A stretch of DNA of 64,000 nt. Origin: Bacteroidota bacterium. Its GTDB lineage: Bacteria > Bacteroidota > Bacteroidia > B-17B0 > Aurantibacillaceae. The translations under genes and the position numbers were made by a program. Of this stretch, positions 37,286 through 46,264 are shown piece after piece (position 1 is the first letter of the stretch; each line of letters begins with the position of its first letter). The notes beneath the pieces are model-generated. The model was given only the letters and a program-made list of their open reading frames with translations, was not told the origin of the DNA and did not search any database. Where the stretch lies: contig JACCXH010000073.1 of NCBI GenBank assembly GCA_013697245.1, forward strand, positions 53,634 to 117,633. Direction: 5' to 3'.

Positions 37286-39409
37286 TTATTTTTTGTTGAT
37301 CGTAAACTCAACACGTCTGTTAAATGCTTTGCCCTCATCGGTGTCGTTAGCGGCAATTGGTTTTGTTTCGCCATAACCAAATTGTTGAAATCTACCGGCA
37401 ACAATACCTTTAGAGATAAGATAATCTACCACAGCTTTTGCCCTGTTAGCAGATAGTACCTGGTTGGCATCATCATTACCAACATTATCTGTATGTCCCG
37501 AAATGGTGATCTCCATTGTAGGATTATCAGTAAGTATTTTCACTAACCTGTCTAACTCCAGAAAAGAAGTCGATAAAAGATCCCACTTTGCTGTTTCAAA
37601 AAAAATATTGTTCAAGCGAATGGTTTCGCCAATTTCTACCGGAACCAGATAAAGATCGCGTGTAATTTCTTTATACTCCGAAATATTTGAAAGGTCTATA
37701 TTATCCGATACAGCAATAAAACCCGACGCGTTGGCATTAAAAGAATAATTTTTGCCGTAAGGCAACACTATTTTATAATCTCCATTATTTGGATTGCTGC
37801 GCGCGATACCGGCTTCACCACCACCCGGTAAAAATTGATAGAGAATAGTTGCGTCAATATTTTCTTTTGTTTTTGCATTAATAACTTTACCGCTTACCAG
37901 CACAACAGGATTTGGTTTTATTTCATCTTTTAATTTAATTCTTACAATATCACTGCCGCCAATCGCATTACGGGTACTTACCATGTATGCATAATAACCC
38001 GATGCGGCAATACTGTAATTGGCATCGTCGCCCACTGTATTAATTGTGGAACCTAAATTTACTGCGGGGCTCCAATTTAACCAGGTATCATCCAAACGTT
38101 TTGCAAAAAAGATATCGCGCTTGCCAAGTCCGCCGGGCCTATCACTACTAAAATATAAGGTTACACCGTCTGATGCAAGAAAAGGAGTATCTTCTTTATA
38201 GCTTGTATTAAATGTTTTTCCAAGATTCATTGGCTTGCTCCATGAGCCATCTTTTTCATTAAAAAAACTTACGTAAATATCATTGAACTCACTTTCTTTT
38301 GTTTCAGAAAAGCTAGTTAATAATGTTTTACCATCATTAGCGTAATAAGACCCTACGTAAATACCTTTCACCATATCATCGTACGATTTTAATTTTATTT
38401 TTTCAGGAACACTCCATCCTCCTATGATACGTTTGCTAAAAGAAAATCCAAGCGTGTTTACAACTAAACCGTTTTTATAGGCTCCTTTAACAAGCATGGT
38501 ATTTCCATCCGGGGTAATGCCAACCACTTTGTTTACTGTATGATCATTAAATGGTTTTCCCATACGTTGCGCATAGCCCCATGATGTATCTGCTTTATTC
38601 CATTCGCTATAATAGATATCTTCGTTTGTAATTGAACGAATAAAAAATAAAGTTTTTTCGTCTGGCGAAATAATTGGTGCTATCTCCTCATATTCTGAAT
38701 TTACTTTTCCTCCCAGATTCCCTGATTCACCCGGTCTTAAACCTTTTAAAAGAGTATTGATGTCTTTTTTTACATTTAGAACATTCATGTTCTTTTTATC
38801 GAAACCAAAAACAAAATTAGCAGCAACAGCATCTTCCGTTTTTGTAAATTCAGGTTTATTGGTATTGTATTTTTTTATGATCTCATCAAATGTATATTTT
38901 GTGTCGCCATCCAATACGCCCACAGCATCTATCTGTGGCTCTGCTTTTGCAGCCATGCCACTAATTTTTATTTTTATCGTTTTAATTTTTTTTGTGCGCT
39001 CGGGAATGTTAATGGTAAATAAACGATACCCTGTTGCTACCGGATCGGCAGGTTTTTCATAAACAGGTGTGCCTGTTCCTTCCTCATCCAGCAATTCTAC
39101 TTTTACAATATTGCCACAAGAATTATTTTCAACTATTAATATTTGTTTTGCTTCCTGCGGGATTTTAAGATCGAGCCACAACTGCGCACTTTTTTGTTTA
39201 TTGGCAGTAGCACAACGTTTACTTAACTCGCCATAATTTTTTGCATCCGGAGCGCCTACTGCCATGCGCGCATTGAATTGGTCCTTGTTGGTTATTTCGT
39301 TATCGTAGTTAATTGAAAATGCCCATTGAATTTCTTGTGCATTTAGCTTAACTGTAATAATTGAAAATAAAAATAATGCTATAATAAGTTTTCTTATAAA
39401 AGTTGTCAT
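37286..39409 (-). CDS. OmpA-family protein with PD40 (WD40-like) beta-propeller
   Basis: Envelope protein of 707 residues: signal peptide (1-24, ending KLNAQ), an N-terminal domain of about 150 residues with disulphide-competent Cys, a PD40/TolB-like propeller (about 240-500, repeats such as ISPDEKTLFFIRS and DGVTLYFSSDRPGGLGKRDIF), a carboxypeptidase-regulatory-like beta-sandwich (about 510-580), and a C-terminal OmpA peptidoglycan-binding domain (about 590-707, ISGHTDNVGNDDANQVLS, LSANRAKAVVDYL, FNRRVEF). This architecture occurs in T9SS-associated proteins of the phylum, but a role as a T9SS component is only inference. Confidence 0.9.
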   Translation of the reverse strand: MTTFIRKLIIALFLFSIITVKLNAQEIQWAFSINYDNEITNKDQFNARMAVGAPDAKNYGELSKRCATANKQKSAQLWLDLKIPQEAKQILIVENNSCGNIVKVELLDEEGTGTPVYEKPADPVATGYRLFTINIPERTKKIKTIKIKISGMAAKAEPQIDAVGVLDGDTKYTFDEIIKKYNTNKPEFTKTEDAVAANFVFGFDKKNMNVLNVKKDINTLLKGLRPGESGNLGGKVNSEYEEIAPIISPDEKTLFFIRSITNEDIYYSEWNKADTSWGYAQRMGKPFNDHTVNKVVGITPDGNTMLVKGAYKNGLVVNTLGFSFSKRIIGGWSVPEKIKLKSYDDMVKGIYVGSYYANDGKTLLTSFSETKESEFNDIYVSFFNEKDGSWSKPMNLGKTFNTSYKEDTPFLASDGVTLYFSSDRPGGLGKRDIFFAKRLDDTWLNWSPAVNLGSTINTVGDDANYSIAASGYYAYMVSTRNAIGGSDIVRIKLKDEIKPNPVVLVSGKVINAKTKENIDATILYQFLPGGGEAGIARSNPNNGDYKIVLPYGKNYSFNANASGFIAVSDNIDLSNISEYKEITRDLYLVPVEIGETIRLNNIFFETAKWDLLSTSFLELDRLVKILTDNPTMEITISGHTDNVGNDDANQVLSANRAKAVVDYLISKGIVAGRFQQFGYGETKPIAANDTDEGKAFNRRVEFTINKK

Positions 39410-39425
39410 GAGGAGTTTTTTTTAA

Positions 39426-39466
39426 AGAAAGCCCCATCTTGCAGTAAATGCTTGATGAGGCTTTTA
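39426..39466 (-). terminator. Hairpin terminator between two minus-strand genes
   Basis: Stem AAAGCCTCATC / GATGGGGCTTT (minus-strand reading, one G-T pair) with a 15-base loop, then CTTTAAAAAA. It lies just after the stop of the 340-residue lipoprotein gene. Confidence 0.6.
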
Positions 39467-39482
39467 AATTTGAAACTTAGAA

Positions 39483-40505
39483 TTATTTTTTGCTTTTGTC
39501 TAATTCTTTTTGAAGGTAACCGCCAATTTTATTTGCGCAACCTGCAATCATATTTTTATAGGCAACATCATTTAGTTTATCGTTCTCAGCCTTTTTTGCT
39601 TCATCTTTAATTTTAGGATTGATCGCTAGCCCCTTTTTAAAAGGCATACGAACACCGCAATAAAATAAGCCTTTACTATAAAAGTTATTGTCCTTTTTAC
39701 CTTCTTTAAGCGGCGTTGGGTTTGGGCCAAGAATGTGCATGTTAACAGCGCTTAACCAAAAACGGGTTTTCGACCATTTTGTATCAGCTAATTGTGTGTT
39801 AAAGATGATCATTACAGCATCTACTTCAAGGCTTTTGCAAAGGTCATATCCAACCGACTCTATCATTTGGCCGTCTATACTCCCATTAAGATTTTGGAGT
39901 CCAACAGACTTCTTTTTTGCATCCGACATTTCTGTTTTATTTATTTTTACCAGTTTATATCCGTCTGCGGCTTCATCCATTTCAATAGTTGTACCCGAAT
40001 TCCCCATTTTTTTTGCCCATTTGGCAAACTTCTCTCCAATTTTATTACCCGCAGTATGCTTTACAACAAAATCGTTGTATGCTTGTTTTTTATCATCGTC
40101 GGTTAAAAACTCAGAAGGAGTTAACACATCAATGCCATAAGTTTTAAAAGAGGCCTTTAATGTTTCAATGCTTTTGGATGAAAAATCATTTGCAAAAATT
40201 TTTCCGTTAGCGCTACCGGTGTTGGAGGTGTTAAAGCTTTTACCGGTTGCGTTGGTACCTGAAACATGTGTAATGCCAGGATCATCGATATAAAATGACA
40301 CTAACGCAATACGTTTTGGCATTTTGCCTAAAGCTCCCATATCTACCGCAAATCCTTTTCCGTTTTCACGTATTTTGGATTGATTAAAATCATACTTGGC
40401 TTTGCCTTTTAGGTCTGTTTTTGCTGCATAACTCGAAAGTTTTGGTGCGCTACATGCTGCTGTTAAAAGAATTGCACCTGCTGTTAGACATAATAAATTT
40501 TTCAT
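39483..40505 (-). CDS. Lipoprotein of unknown function (340 aa)
   Basis: I do not recognise a family. The signal peptide ends in a lipobox (LTAACSAPK, Cys at 18). The body is a mixed alpha/beta domain with a strand RIALVSFYIDDPGITH near 65 and VDAVMIIFNTQL near 228, plus Asn/Gly-rich linkers. The C-terminus is Lys-rich. A terminator follows it, so it is probably monocistronic. Confidence 0.85.
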   Translation of the reverse strand: MKNLLCLTAGAILLTAACSAPKLSSYAAKTDLKGKAKYDFNQSKIRENGKGFAVDMGALGKMPKRIALVSFYIDDPGITHVSGTNATGKSFNTSNTGSANGKIFANDFSSKSIETLKASFKTYGIDVLTPSEFLTDDDKKQAYNDFVVKHTAGNKIGEKFAKWAKKMGNSGTTIEMDEAADGYKLVKINKTEMSDAKKKSVGLQNLNGSIDGQMIESVGYDLCKSLEVDAVMIIFNTQLADTKWSKTRFWLSAVNMHILGPNPTPLKEGKKDNNFYSKGLFYCGVRMPFKKGLAINPKIKDEAKKAENDKLNDVAYKNMIAGCANKIGGYLQKELDKSKK

Positions 40506-40640
40506 TGTTTTTTGTTTTGGTTGATTATTGTGATTAATACGCTACAAAGTTGCGGCGATCGTAAAAAATCGGAAATACCCACAATTGGGTATTTAGAGTT
40601 TTTGGCTCTGGGTGTACCTTTGTTTTAATAAAACAACATT

Positions 40641-41609
40641 ATGAAAACAAAATTAAAAAGCCTGTTGGCTATAGTATTGCTAGGTAGCGCAATAACTACA
40701 AGATCACAAAATGTTTCTTACCAGATAATAGAGAACGATCCGGATAAAAGAAATCTATTCATCCACCTTAACCCTTTCAATACGCAAGCTTATTTGTCGG
40801 ATATAACTATAGGTTATAATATACAAGCTACTTGGCTGGCGGCAAAACACCTCCAGTTTCAGGTCGATTACAGGAAAGCCTACCTTGATGAAAATGCGAC
40901 AGGTATTTTTTCGCCAGTTGGATTAAAAAAATCGAGCCAGTTGGAAATCGGCGGCATATTTAATATCGTTAATAAGAAAAAAAATAAATCGCATAGAATA
41001 GTTCTTAAATCATCCAGTTCAGGGCGATATACTTATACTTCATCTATCTATGTAACAGGTGAGGCAAGAAAGATCATTGGATTTAGAGGTGGGCTCCTTA
41101 CCTTATTCAGCAATCACAAGGTGAATAATGATTTTACAAAAAAAGCAGATGGCATGCAAGGCAAGAGAGCGGATGGAACGGTTAGTTATTTACGCGACAG
41201 TATAAATTTTGAGACCATTAATTTTACCGCACGCAGTATTGGATTATATGGCGGCATAGATTTTAAAACCATAAAACAGTTAATTGTAAGCGCAGAAGGT
41301 TACGGTACAAAATCTAATAAAATAATGAATAATTTTTACCTAGATGTTTTATTTACACCACTTGTAAAATATGATCTAAAGCTAAATACCGGCCAAGCGT
41401 ATATGTCAAATGTGGATATAAATATTCCTGAAAACAAACGGAAAATTTTAGGCTGGAGACTTGGCTGGCAATACACTTTGAACCAACCCTGCGGCTTTAA
41501 TGCTAAGATGGAACTTGGCCAACAGCCCGGACTTGCAAGCAAATCGTTTTTCCTGACCTTTGGTTTTGGGATGACAATTGGATTAAAGACCAAAGAACTT
41601 CCGATATAA
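40641..41609 (+). CDS. Probable outer-membrane beta-barrel protein of unknown function
   Basis: Protein of 322 residues with a signal peptide (1-22, ending TTRSQ). Alternating hydrophobic/polar strands such as FLIHLNPF, TIGYNIQATWLAAKHLQFQVDY (in part) and the terminal FFLTFGFGMTIGLK fit a small outer-membrane barrel. The final aromatic-rich strand is typical for BAM-assembled proteins, but the protein ends a few residues later. Function unknown. It is the last core gene before the tRNA-associated island. Confidence 0.8.
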   Translation: MKTKLKSLLAIVLLGSAITTRSQNVSYQIIENDPDKRNLFIHLNPFNTQAYLSDITIGYNIQATWLAAKHLQFQVDYRKAYLDENATGIFSPVGLKKSSQLEIGGIFNIVNKKKNKSHRIVLKSSSSGRYTYTSSIYVTGEARKIIGFRGGLLTLFSNHKVNNDFTKKADGMQGKRADGTVSYLRDSINFETINFTARSIGLYGGIDFKTIKQLIVSAEGYGTKSNKIMNNFYLDVLFTPLVKYDLKLNTGQAYMSNVDINIPENKRKILGWRLGWQYTLNQPCGFNAKMELGQQPGLASKSFFLTFGFGMTIGLKTKELPI

Positions 41610-41648
41610 AATTAAAGCCCTCTTTTAAAGTTAGGGGTTAATTTTTTT
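41610..41648. terminator. Terminator at the island's outer left border
   Basis: Imperfect stem AATTAAAGCCCT / AGGGGTTAATT followed by seven T. It terminates the barrel gene. Read on the minus strand, it would have been the terminator of tRNA-Arg before the island entered, since the displaced tRNA 3' end lies 5 bp away. Confidence 0.65.
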
Positions 41649-41652
41649 ATCT

Positions 41653-41673
41653 GTGGCTCCGCTCAGAATCGAA
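41653..41673. repeat. Left attachment-site repeat: duplicate of tRNA-Arg 3' end
   Basis: 21 bp identical to 56497-56517, which is the 3' part of the tRNA-Arg(CCT) gene (T-loop, T-stem, acceptor strand, discriminator base). It begins GTGGCTCCGC and ends AGAATCGAA. No tRNA 5' half is attached to it. Same orientation as the tRNA copy. Confidence 0.85.
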
Positions 41674-41690
41674 TATTTAGTTATATCAGG

Positions 41691-42326
41691 TTAGTTATTA
41701 AGATATCCATTATTAATCCATTTTTGAATTGCATCAATTTCACATTTTGGTAGTTGGTTCGTGTTTTTAGGCATTGAAGAAAAGGCGGGTAAATGCTTTA
41801 TACTACCTAATAACTTATTATTTGCGATTGCGATTATGACGCCGTTATAGTTAGATAAATCAAATCCACCTCCTTTGCTGCTTCCATTATGGCATCCAAC
41901 ACACCAAACCTTCAAAGTGTTTTTAATCCTTCCACTATAAGTAAAATTGGTTGTGTCACAGCTTTTGCAATTAGAGCTATTACGAGCACCCATATTGATC
42001 CACAATTTTATCATATTTACATCATTTACACTCAGTTTTGGGTAAGGGCTTTGTGGCATTGATGGATTATTACCCCTAATTGTATTATAAATTTCACTAT
42101 TTAAAGGATGTTTAGGTTTAATTCCTCTCATAATCCCTTCATAATTTGATAAATCATATCCGGCTGCTTTATCAGTAGAATTATGACATTTGGCCATTGA
42201 GCAATTTGAAACAAATATTGGCAACACATCCTCTTGGAAACAGCCATCTGGCCCCACAATATCTTTTGTGCAGGCGCTTAGAAACAAGACAATGCTTAAG
42301 AGAATTAAAGTAAATTGCTTCTTCAT
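41691..42326 (-). CDS. Two-domain cytochrome c-like lipoprotein
   Basis: Protein of about 211 residues. ATG at 42326 puts a lipoprotein signal first (lipobox LFLSACTKD). Two tandem homologous domains follow, each with a Cys pair plus His, then a GxDLSNYxG block and a Met-Pro motif. Domain 1: CSMAKCHNS, YDLSNYEGI, MPQSPYP. Domain 2: CVGCHNGSS, FDLSNYNGV, MPKNTNQ. Only domain 2 has a canonical CxxCH haem motif; domain 1 has a four-residue spacer. Resembles Planctomycete-type cytochrome C domains. Likely a periplasm-facing electron-transfer protein at the left end of the island. Confidence 0.8.
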   Translation of the reverse strand: MKKQFTLILLSIVLFLSACTKDIVGPDGCFQEDVLPIFVSNCSMAKCHNSTDKAAGYDLSNYEGIMRGIKPKHPLNSEIYNTIRGNNPSMPQSPYPKLSVNDVNMIKLWINMGARNSSNCKSCDTTNFTYSGRIKNTLKVWCVGCHNGSSKGGGFDLSNYNGVIIAIANNKLLGSIKHLPAFSSMPKNTNQLPKCEIDAIQKWINNGYLNN

Positions 42327-42368
42327 TTTTTCTAATTGACATTTATTATCAGTTTCCATTTAGTTTAT

Positions 42369-43745
42369 CTAATTCTTCACCTCTGTGATTTGGTTCAATT
42401 CAGGTATCTCTGAATTCCAACCGTATACTGTTTTTATTTTTTCACTTAATGCCTTTGACGATTCCTTTTCTCCATGGGTGATGAATATTTTTGAAGGCCT
42501 GTTTTTTAATTCCGATAACCAATTGATTAATTCTCGCTGATCTGCATGAGCGGATAACCCCTCTACTAATAAAACATTTGCCTTAACCGGCCAAAGTTTG
42601 CCTCTCATTTTTATTTCTTTAGCTCCTTGTAATAACTCTCTTCCTCTGGTCCCTTCGCCTTGGAAACCGACCAAAAGTATAGTTGCTTTTAAGTCATTTA
42701 AATAATGTTCAAAATAGGTTAGTACTCGCCCTCCTGATGCCATACCGCTTCCGGCGATAATTATTTTTGATGTTTTTATATTGGCAACGTGTTCAGTTTC
42801 TTCATATTTCTGAATGATTTTTATATCACGGCACATTTTACTGCAATCATCGTTGGAAAGTTTATGCCAAACCGGGTTTCGCTGAAAAACATCAAGCACA
42901 TTTGTACCCATCGGACTATCCATATAAATAGGTATAGATGGAATTAACTTTTCATTTTTAAGTTGCCATAAATAATACATCAATAATTGCGTTCGCTCAA
43001 CTGCAAAACTTGGAATTAGAATTGTACCATTATTTAAGCACGCCTTATTAACCGCATCTGCTAAAAGTTCTTTTGTGTTATTTGGATGTAACCTGTTGCC
43101 ATAAGTAGAGTCTATAAAAAGAATATCGGCTTGTTCAGGTTTTTCAGGCATGCGCATTAATGGATCATTTTCTCTTCCTATATCTCCTGAAAAAACAAAT
43201 AATTTCTCATTAATTTTTAGTTCAATAAATACTGACCCAATTATATGGCCGTTGTATCGGAAGCGAAATGAAATTTTAGGGAATAGTTCTGTCCACTGAT
43301 TATTGGTTTTAGGAAATAGGAAAGGAAAAACAGCCTCAGCATCTTTCACAGTATATAATGGTTTAGCGGGTTTATGTTTACTATATCTAAACGAATTAGC
43401 ACGTTCCGCATCTTCTTCATGAATTCTCGCACTGTCACATAAAATCAATTTAGTAATTTCTATGGTTGGTTGCGTTGCGTAAATATTTCCGGTAAATCCC
43501 TGTTTCACCAAAAGAGGAAGGTAACCAACATGATCTAAATGACCATGAGTAATCAAAACACAGTCCAAGGAAGAAACTTCGAATGGCAAAGGTGCCCAAT
43601 TTCGGAGACGTAGTTCTTTTAATCCTTGAAATAGCCCGCAATCAACCAATATCTTCTTGTCAGAAATTTCAATCAAATATTTTGATCCCGTAACAGTTCC
43701 GGCGGCCCCTAAAAACTGAATTTTTACTTGTTCTTTTTCGTTCAT
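42369..43745 (-). CDS. Metallo-beta-lactamase/beta-CASP nuclease (RNase-like)
   Basis: Protein of 458 residues in the CPSF73/Ysh1-like family of RNA-processing nucleases. Metallo-beta-lactamase domain: LGAAGTVTGSKYLIE, LVDCGLFQG, THGHLDHVGYLPLLV (about 64-78), GHIIGSVFIEL, FSGDIGR. The beta-CASP domain (about 210-390) includes IDSTYGNRLH and IPSFAVERTQ. The C-terminal RMMBL segment has GLSAHADQRELINWL and FITHGE. Cytoplasmic. It overlaps the ATP-cone/nuclease gene by 4 bp, so both proteins are made together. Confidence 0.92.
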   Translation of the reverse strand: MNEKEQVKIQFLGAAGTVTGSKYLIEISDKKILVDCGLFQGLKELRLRNWAPLPFEVSSLDCVLITHGHLDHVGYLPLLVKQGFTGNIYATQPTIEITKLILCDSARIHEEDAERANSFRYSKHKPAKPLYTVKDAEAVFPFLFPKTNNQWTELFPKISFRFRYNGHIIGSVFIELKINEKLFVFSGDIGRENDPLMRMPEKPEQADILFIDSTYGNRLHPNNTKELLADAVNKACLNNGTILIPSFAVERTQLLMYYLWQLKNEKLIPSIPIYMDSPMGTNVLDVFQRNPVWHKLSNDDCSKMCRDIKIIQKYEETEHVANIKTSKIIIAGSGMASGGRVLTYFEHYLNDLKATILLVGFQGEGTRGRELLQGAKEIKMRGKLWPVKANVLLVEGLSAHADQRELINWLSELKNRPSKIFITHGEKESSKALSEKIKTVYGWNSEIPELNQITEVKN

Positions 43746-44596
43746 TTTTTTAAAATTAAATCTTTACATAATTGCTGTGCTTCTTTCATTACTGTTAAAA
43801 TACGTGAAGGCTTAACCCCGGAAGCTACAAGAATTTTTTCTTCGTTATAAATCTCTTTACATAATATGATTCCTTTGTCGAGTAACCGTTGTTTTTCAAC
43901 TTTAGTCAAAGAAGTAAGGCAAGTTATTGGATATAGACCTAAAGAATCTATTTGATCTCTTAAGCCTGCATTTATTGGGTAGTCCCAACCAAGAAGATTC
44001 AATCCGGCGCAAATTCCATATTGAAGGGCGTCGGTAGAAAATCTTGTGTTTGTTACCACCCACCCTTGATGAGTTTTGAGATCATGTCCGGGAAGTTTCA
44101 TCCATTCAGCCTCAACATCCCTAAACCTGGATTCGATATACAATGGAATTTTTACATCACAAAAGATACCGGGCAAATTATGATACTTGCATTCAATCAT
44201 AAAAAAGTTGTTTTCTTTTTCGGCAATAACATCAATTTCATGACTAACACATTTCCCTTTTACTATCTCGCCAATTTTGGTTTTGTAACCTTGATGGTTT
44301 AGTATTTTGCTAACATACTTTTCAAAAGGAAAACCTGACGGACCAAGTTCCATTATAGCTTGCTTCAGATTGTACCGTGCAGCAAGTGGGCGAGAATTCT
44401 CCCTTAAACGTTTAAAGGCGAGACGATAAATGTTTTTAGTTGTCATACCTTCAAAAAGTTGGGAGGAAATTTCGGCGATAATAGAATTAATTTGATCTTC
44501 AGTTGCGCCCGCACGTTGAAGTGAGCTACTGAGTTTTTTTTCAGAAAACAGACTTTTTTCACCTGATGCCTTTGTTATAAACATGTCTTTATTCAT
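43742..44596 (-). CDS. ATP-cone domain fused to restriction-endonuclease-like (Mrr-type) domain
   Basis: Protein of 284 residues. N-terminal ATP-cone (about 5-95: FITKASGEKSLFSEKKLSSS, TTKNIYRLAFKRLRE), a nucleotide-sensing domain known from ribonucleotide reductases and NrdR. C-terminal PD-(D/E)xK domain (about 100-200) with EIDVIAEKENNFFMIECKY, which supplies the Asp and Glu-x-Lys catalytic residues. A further helical segment (about 205-284) may be an HhH-like or linker region. The combination suggests a nuclease controlled by nucleotide binding. Coupled by 4-bp overlap to the beta-CASP nuclease. Confidence 0.88.
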   Translation of the reverse strand: MNKDMFITKASGEKSLFSEKKLSSSLQRAGATEDQINSIIAEISSQLFEGMTTKNIYRLAFKRLRENSRPLAARYNLKQAIMELGPSGFPFEKYVSKILNHQGYKTKIGEIVKGKCVSHEIDVIAEKENNFFMIECKYHNLPGIFCDVKIPLYIESRFRDVEAEWMKLPGHDLKTHQGWVVTNTRFSTDALQYGICAGLNLLGWDYPINAGLRDQIDSLGLYPITCLTSLTKVEKQRLLDKGIILCKEIYNEEKILVASGVKPSRILTVMKEAQQLCKDLILKK

Positions 44597-44598
44597 TT

Positions 44599-45408
44599 TT
44601 ATTTTCTAATGTAAATGTTTTTAACTCTTTCAACATCTGCCAAGTTTTTAGTTTTGTAATTTCTAATCAAATAAACCGCAACAAATACAAATCCGGTACT
44701 TACCACTGCAACAATATATTCCTTGTCTAATGAGGAAGCTATATTGTTGGCAAAATGAAATAGGATGACCGCAACAATGCTTCCTTTACTGAAATTAAAT
44801 AACGAAGTAATAATCAAAGCACCTACGAATATTGCAAAGAAAAATCCAATTGTAATCATTAATGAGAACTGGAATCTCCAAAGAAAGAAGGGCAAGTGCC
44901 AAGTCGCCCATATTACTGTTAAAATTATTGTTGATTTGATTGCGGAATATTTCTCTTGCAGGTGCGGTAACAAAAAACCCCTCCATCCAAATTCTTCAAA
45001 AATAGAATATGTGATAAATGGCAATAACCAATTAATGTAAGTGATTTGCGTTGAAAGGTTAAATTGTTTTTTAGTATCTGCAAATGAATACCAATGACCT
45101 GCAAATAAAGGATATGAAAGCAAACCTATTGCAAAAAAAACGATAGGGCTGAATATAATTAATAAAGATTTTCTATTTATTGTTTTAAACTTAAGCGCTG
45201 AAAATAATGTTTTTACACCGGCTTTTCCGTAAAATAGTTTCGCGCAAATAAGTGCGCCTAAAAAGGGTCCTAGTGCACCAAAATTGTATATTAGATTCAA
45301 TTGATCAAATGTTATAGATCCTGTTTTATAAAAAGCATAGCTCGTTAAAATTATACCCCAAGTAACGAAGTATGTGATAAATATGTATGACCATGTAGCT
45401 TTATTCAT
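44599..45408 (-). CDS. CPBP-family intramembrane metalloprotease
   Basis: Integral membrane protein of 269 residues with about eight hydrophobic segments. The CPBP (CAAX protease and bacteriocin-processing) signature is present: [11 protein letters not shown] (Glu-Glu and Arg, about 137-147), TWHLPFFLW (His, about 167), and FHFANN (His, about 217). Some members confer self-immunity or process peptides; the substrate here is unknown. It overlaps the TauE gene by 1 bp and lies 2 bp from the ATP-cone gene, so the four genes form one transcription unit. Confidence 0.9.
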   Translation of the reverse strand: MNKATWSYIFITYFVTWGIILTSYAFYKTGSITFDQLNLIYNFGALGPFLGALICAKLFYGKAGVKTLFSALKFKTINRKSLLIIFSPIVFFAIGLLSYPLFAGHWYSFADTKKQFNLSTQITYINWLLPFITYSIFEEFGWRGFLLPHLQEKYSAIKSTIILTVIWATWHLPFFLWRFQFSLMITIGFFFAIFVGALIITSLFNFSKGSIVAVILFHFANNIASSLDKEYIVAVVSTGFVFVAVYLIRNYKTKNLADVERVKNIYIRK

Positions 45409-46184
45409 CAGTAATAGTTTGTTTTTATAGATAACATTTTTTGTGGTAGAGATAAATTAGGCCAAATTTGTTTCGAGAGTGTGATTATACCAACAATAAG
45501 AATCAGAATGAGAACTAAATATTTAAATTGATTCTCCGAAAATAGCATGAGTAATTTTTTTCCGAAATAAGTCCCAACAATACTAACCACAAGTAAAATT
45601 GGCACCAAATACATATCATGCTCATGCATGTATCCATTTGAAAAATAAACCACACCTCTACTAAAGTCTATGCCCAAATCTATGATTGCAGATGTTGCAA
45701 TAAAAACTTCTTTTTTAAGGTCAAATGCAGCTAAGGTTAAACCTCGAATAGCGCCTCCGGTTCCTAAAAGCCCCGCTGTTATTCCCGATAAAGCCCCGCC
45801 ACTTAAAGAATTCATAATAGTTGGCTTTACAACCATTTTCTTAAATATTATCAAGAGTAAACTCAGCGAAATTAGAAAAACCGCCAAAATCATTTCGAGT
45901 AATTTGCTATTGCAATATTTGCTGAGATAGGCGCCGAGTATAACAAACAAAACAGCAGGTACGCCAATGTTTATAATAAGTTTTTTATCGAAACCTTTTC
46001 TAAAAAATGCAATTTTTGTTATGTTACTTGATAAGTGAAACAAAACCGTTATGCCAAGAACAGAGTGGAAATCAAAAAAGAAACTGGCTATAGGTACAAA
46101 AAATAGAGATGATCCAAAACCGCCAATAGTTCCTAAAACTTCAGCAACCAATGCTAAACACACAAAAAGGGCTAAATGCTCCAC
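45408..46184 (-). CDS. TauE/SafE-family sulfite exporter-like membrane protein
   Basis: Membrane protein of 258 residues with about eight helices. The TauE/SafE pattern is visible in the two inverted repeats: [15 protein letters not shown] (about 18-32) and [17 protein letters not shown] (about 138-154). Likely exports sulfite, sulfonate or another small anion. Start is GTG at 46184. It opens the run of four coupled genes ending at the cytochrome-like lipoprotein; 80 bp separate it from the upstream universal stress protein gene. Confidence 0.9.
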   Translation of the reverse strand: MEHLALFVCLALVAEVLGTIGGFGSSLFFVPIASFFFDFHSVLGITVLFHLSSNITKIAFFRKGFDKKLIINIGVPAVLFVILGAYLSKYCNSKLLEMILAVFLISLSLLLIIFKKMVVKPTIMNSLSGGALSGITAGLLGTGGAIRGLTLAAFDLKKEVFIATSAIIDLGIDFSRGVVYFSNGYMHEHDMYLVPILLVVSIVGTYFGKKLLMLFSENQFKYLVLILILIVGIITLSKQIWPNLSLPQKMLSIKTNYY

Positions 46185-46264
46185 TTTACATTATAAGTGA
46201 AAATCAAGTTGTTCCTCAATATCTGTTGTGTACCGCTGCTACTAAAATTCATGTTATTGTTTTT

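Noticed and set aside
39688..40140. 150-codon plus-strand frame within the 340-residue lipoprotein gene
   Set aside because: Antisense shadow of a gene with a clear signal peptide and lipobox; its translation is Ser/Phe-rich and unlike a protein family.
41653..41673. Considered as a truncated second tRNA gene in its own right
   Set aside because: Only the 3' 20 bases of the tRNA are present with no D-arm or anticodon arm next to it; an attachment-site remnant explains it better.
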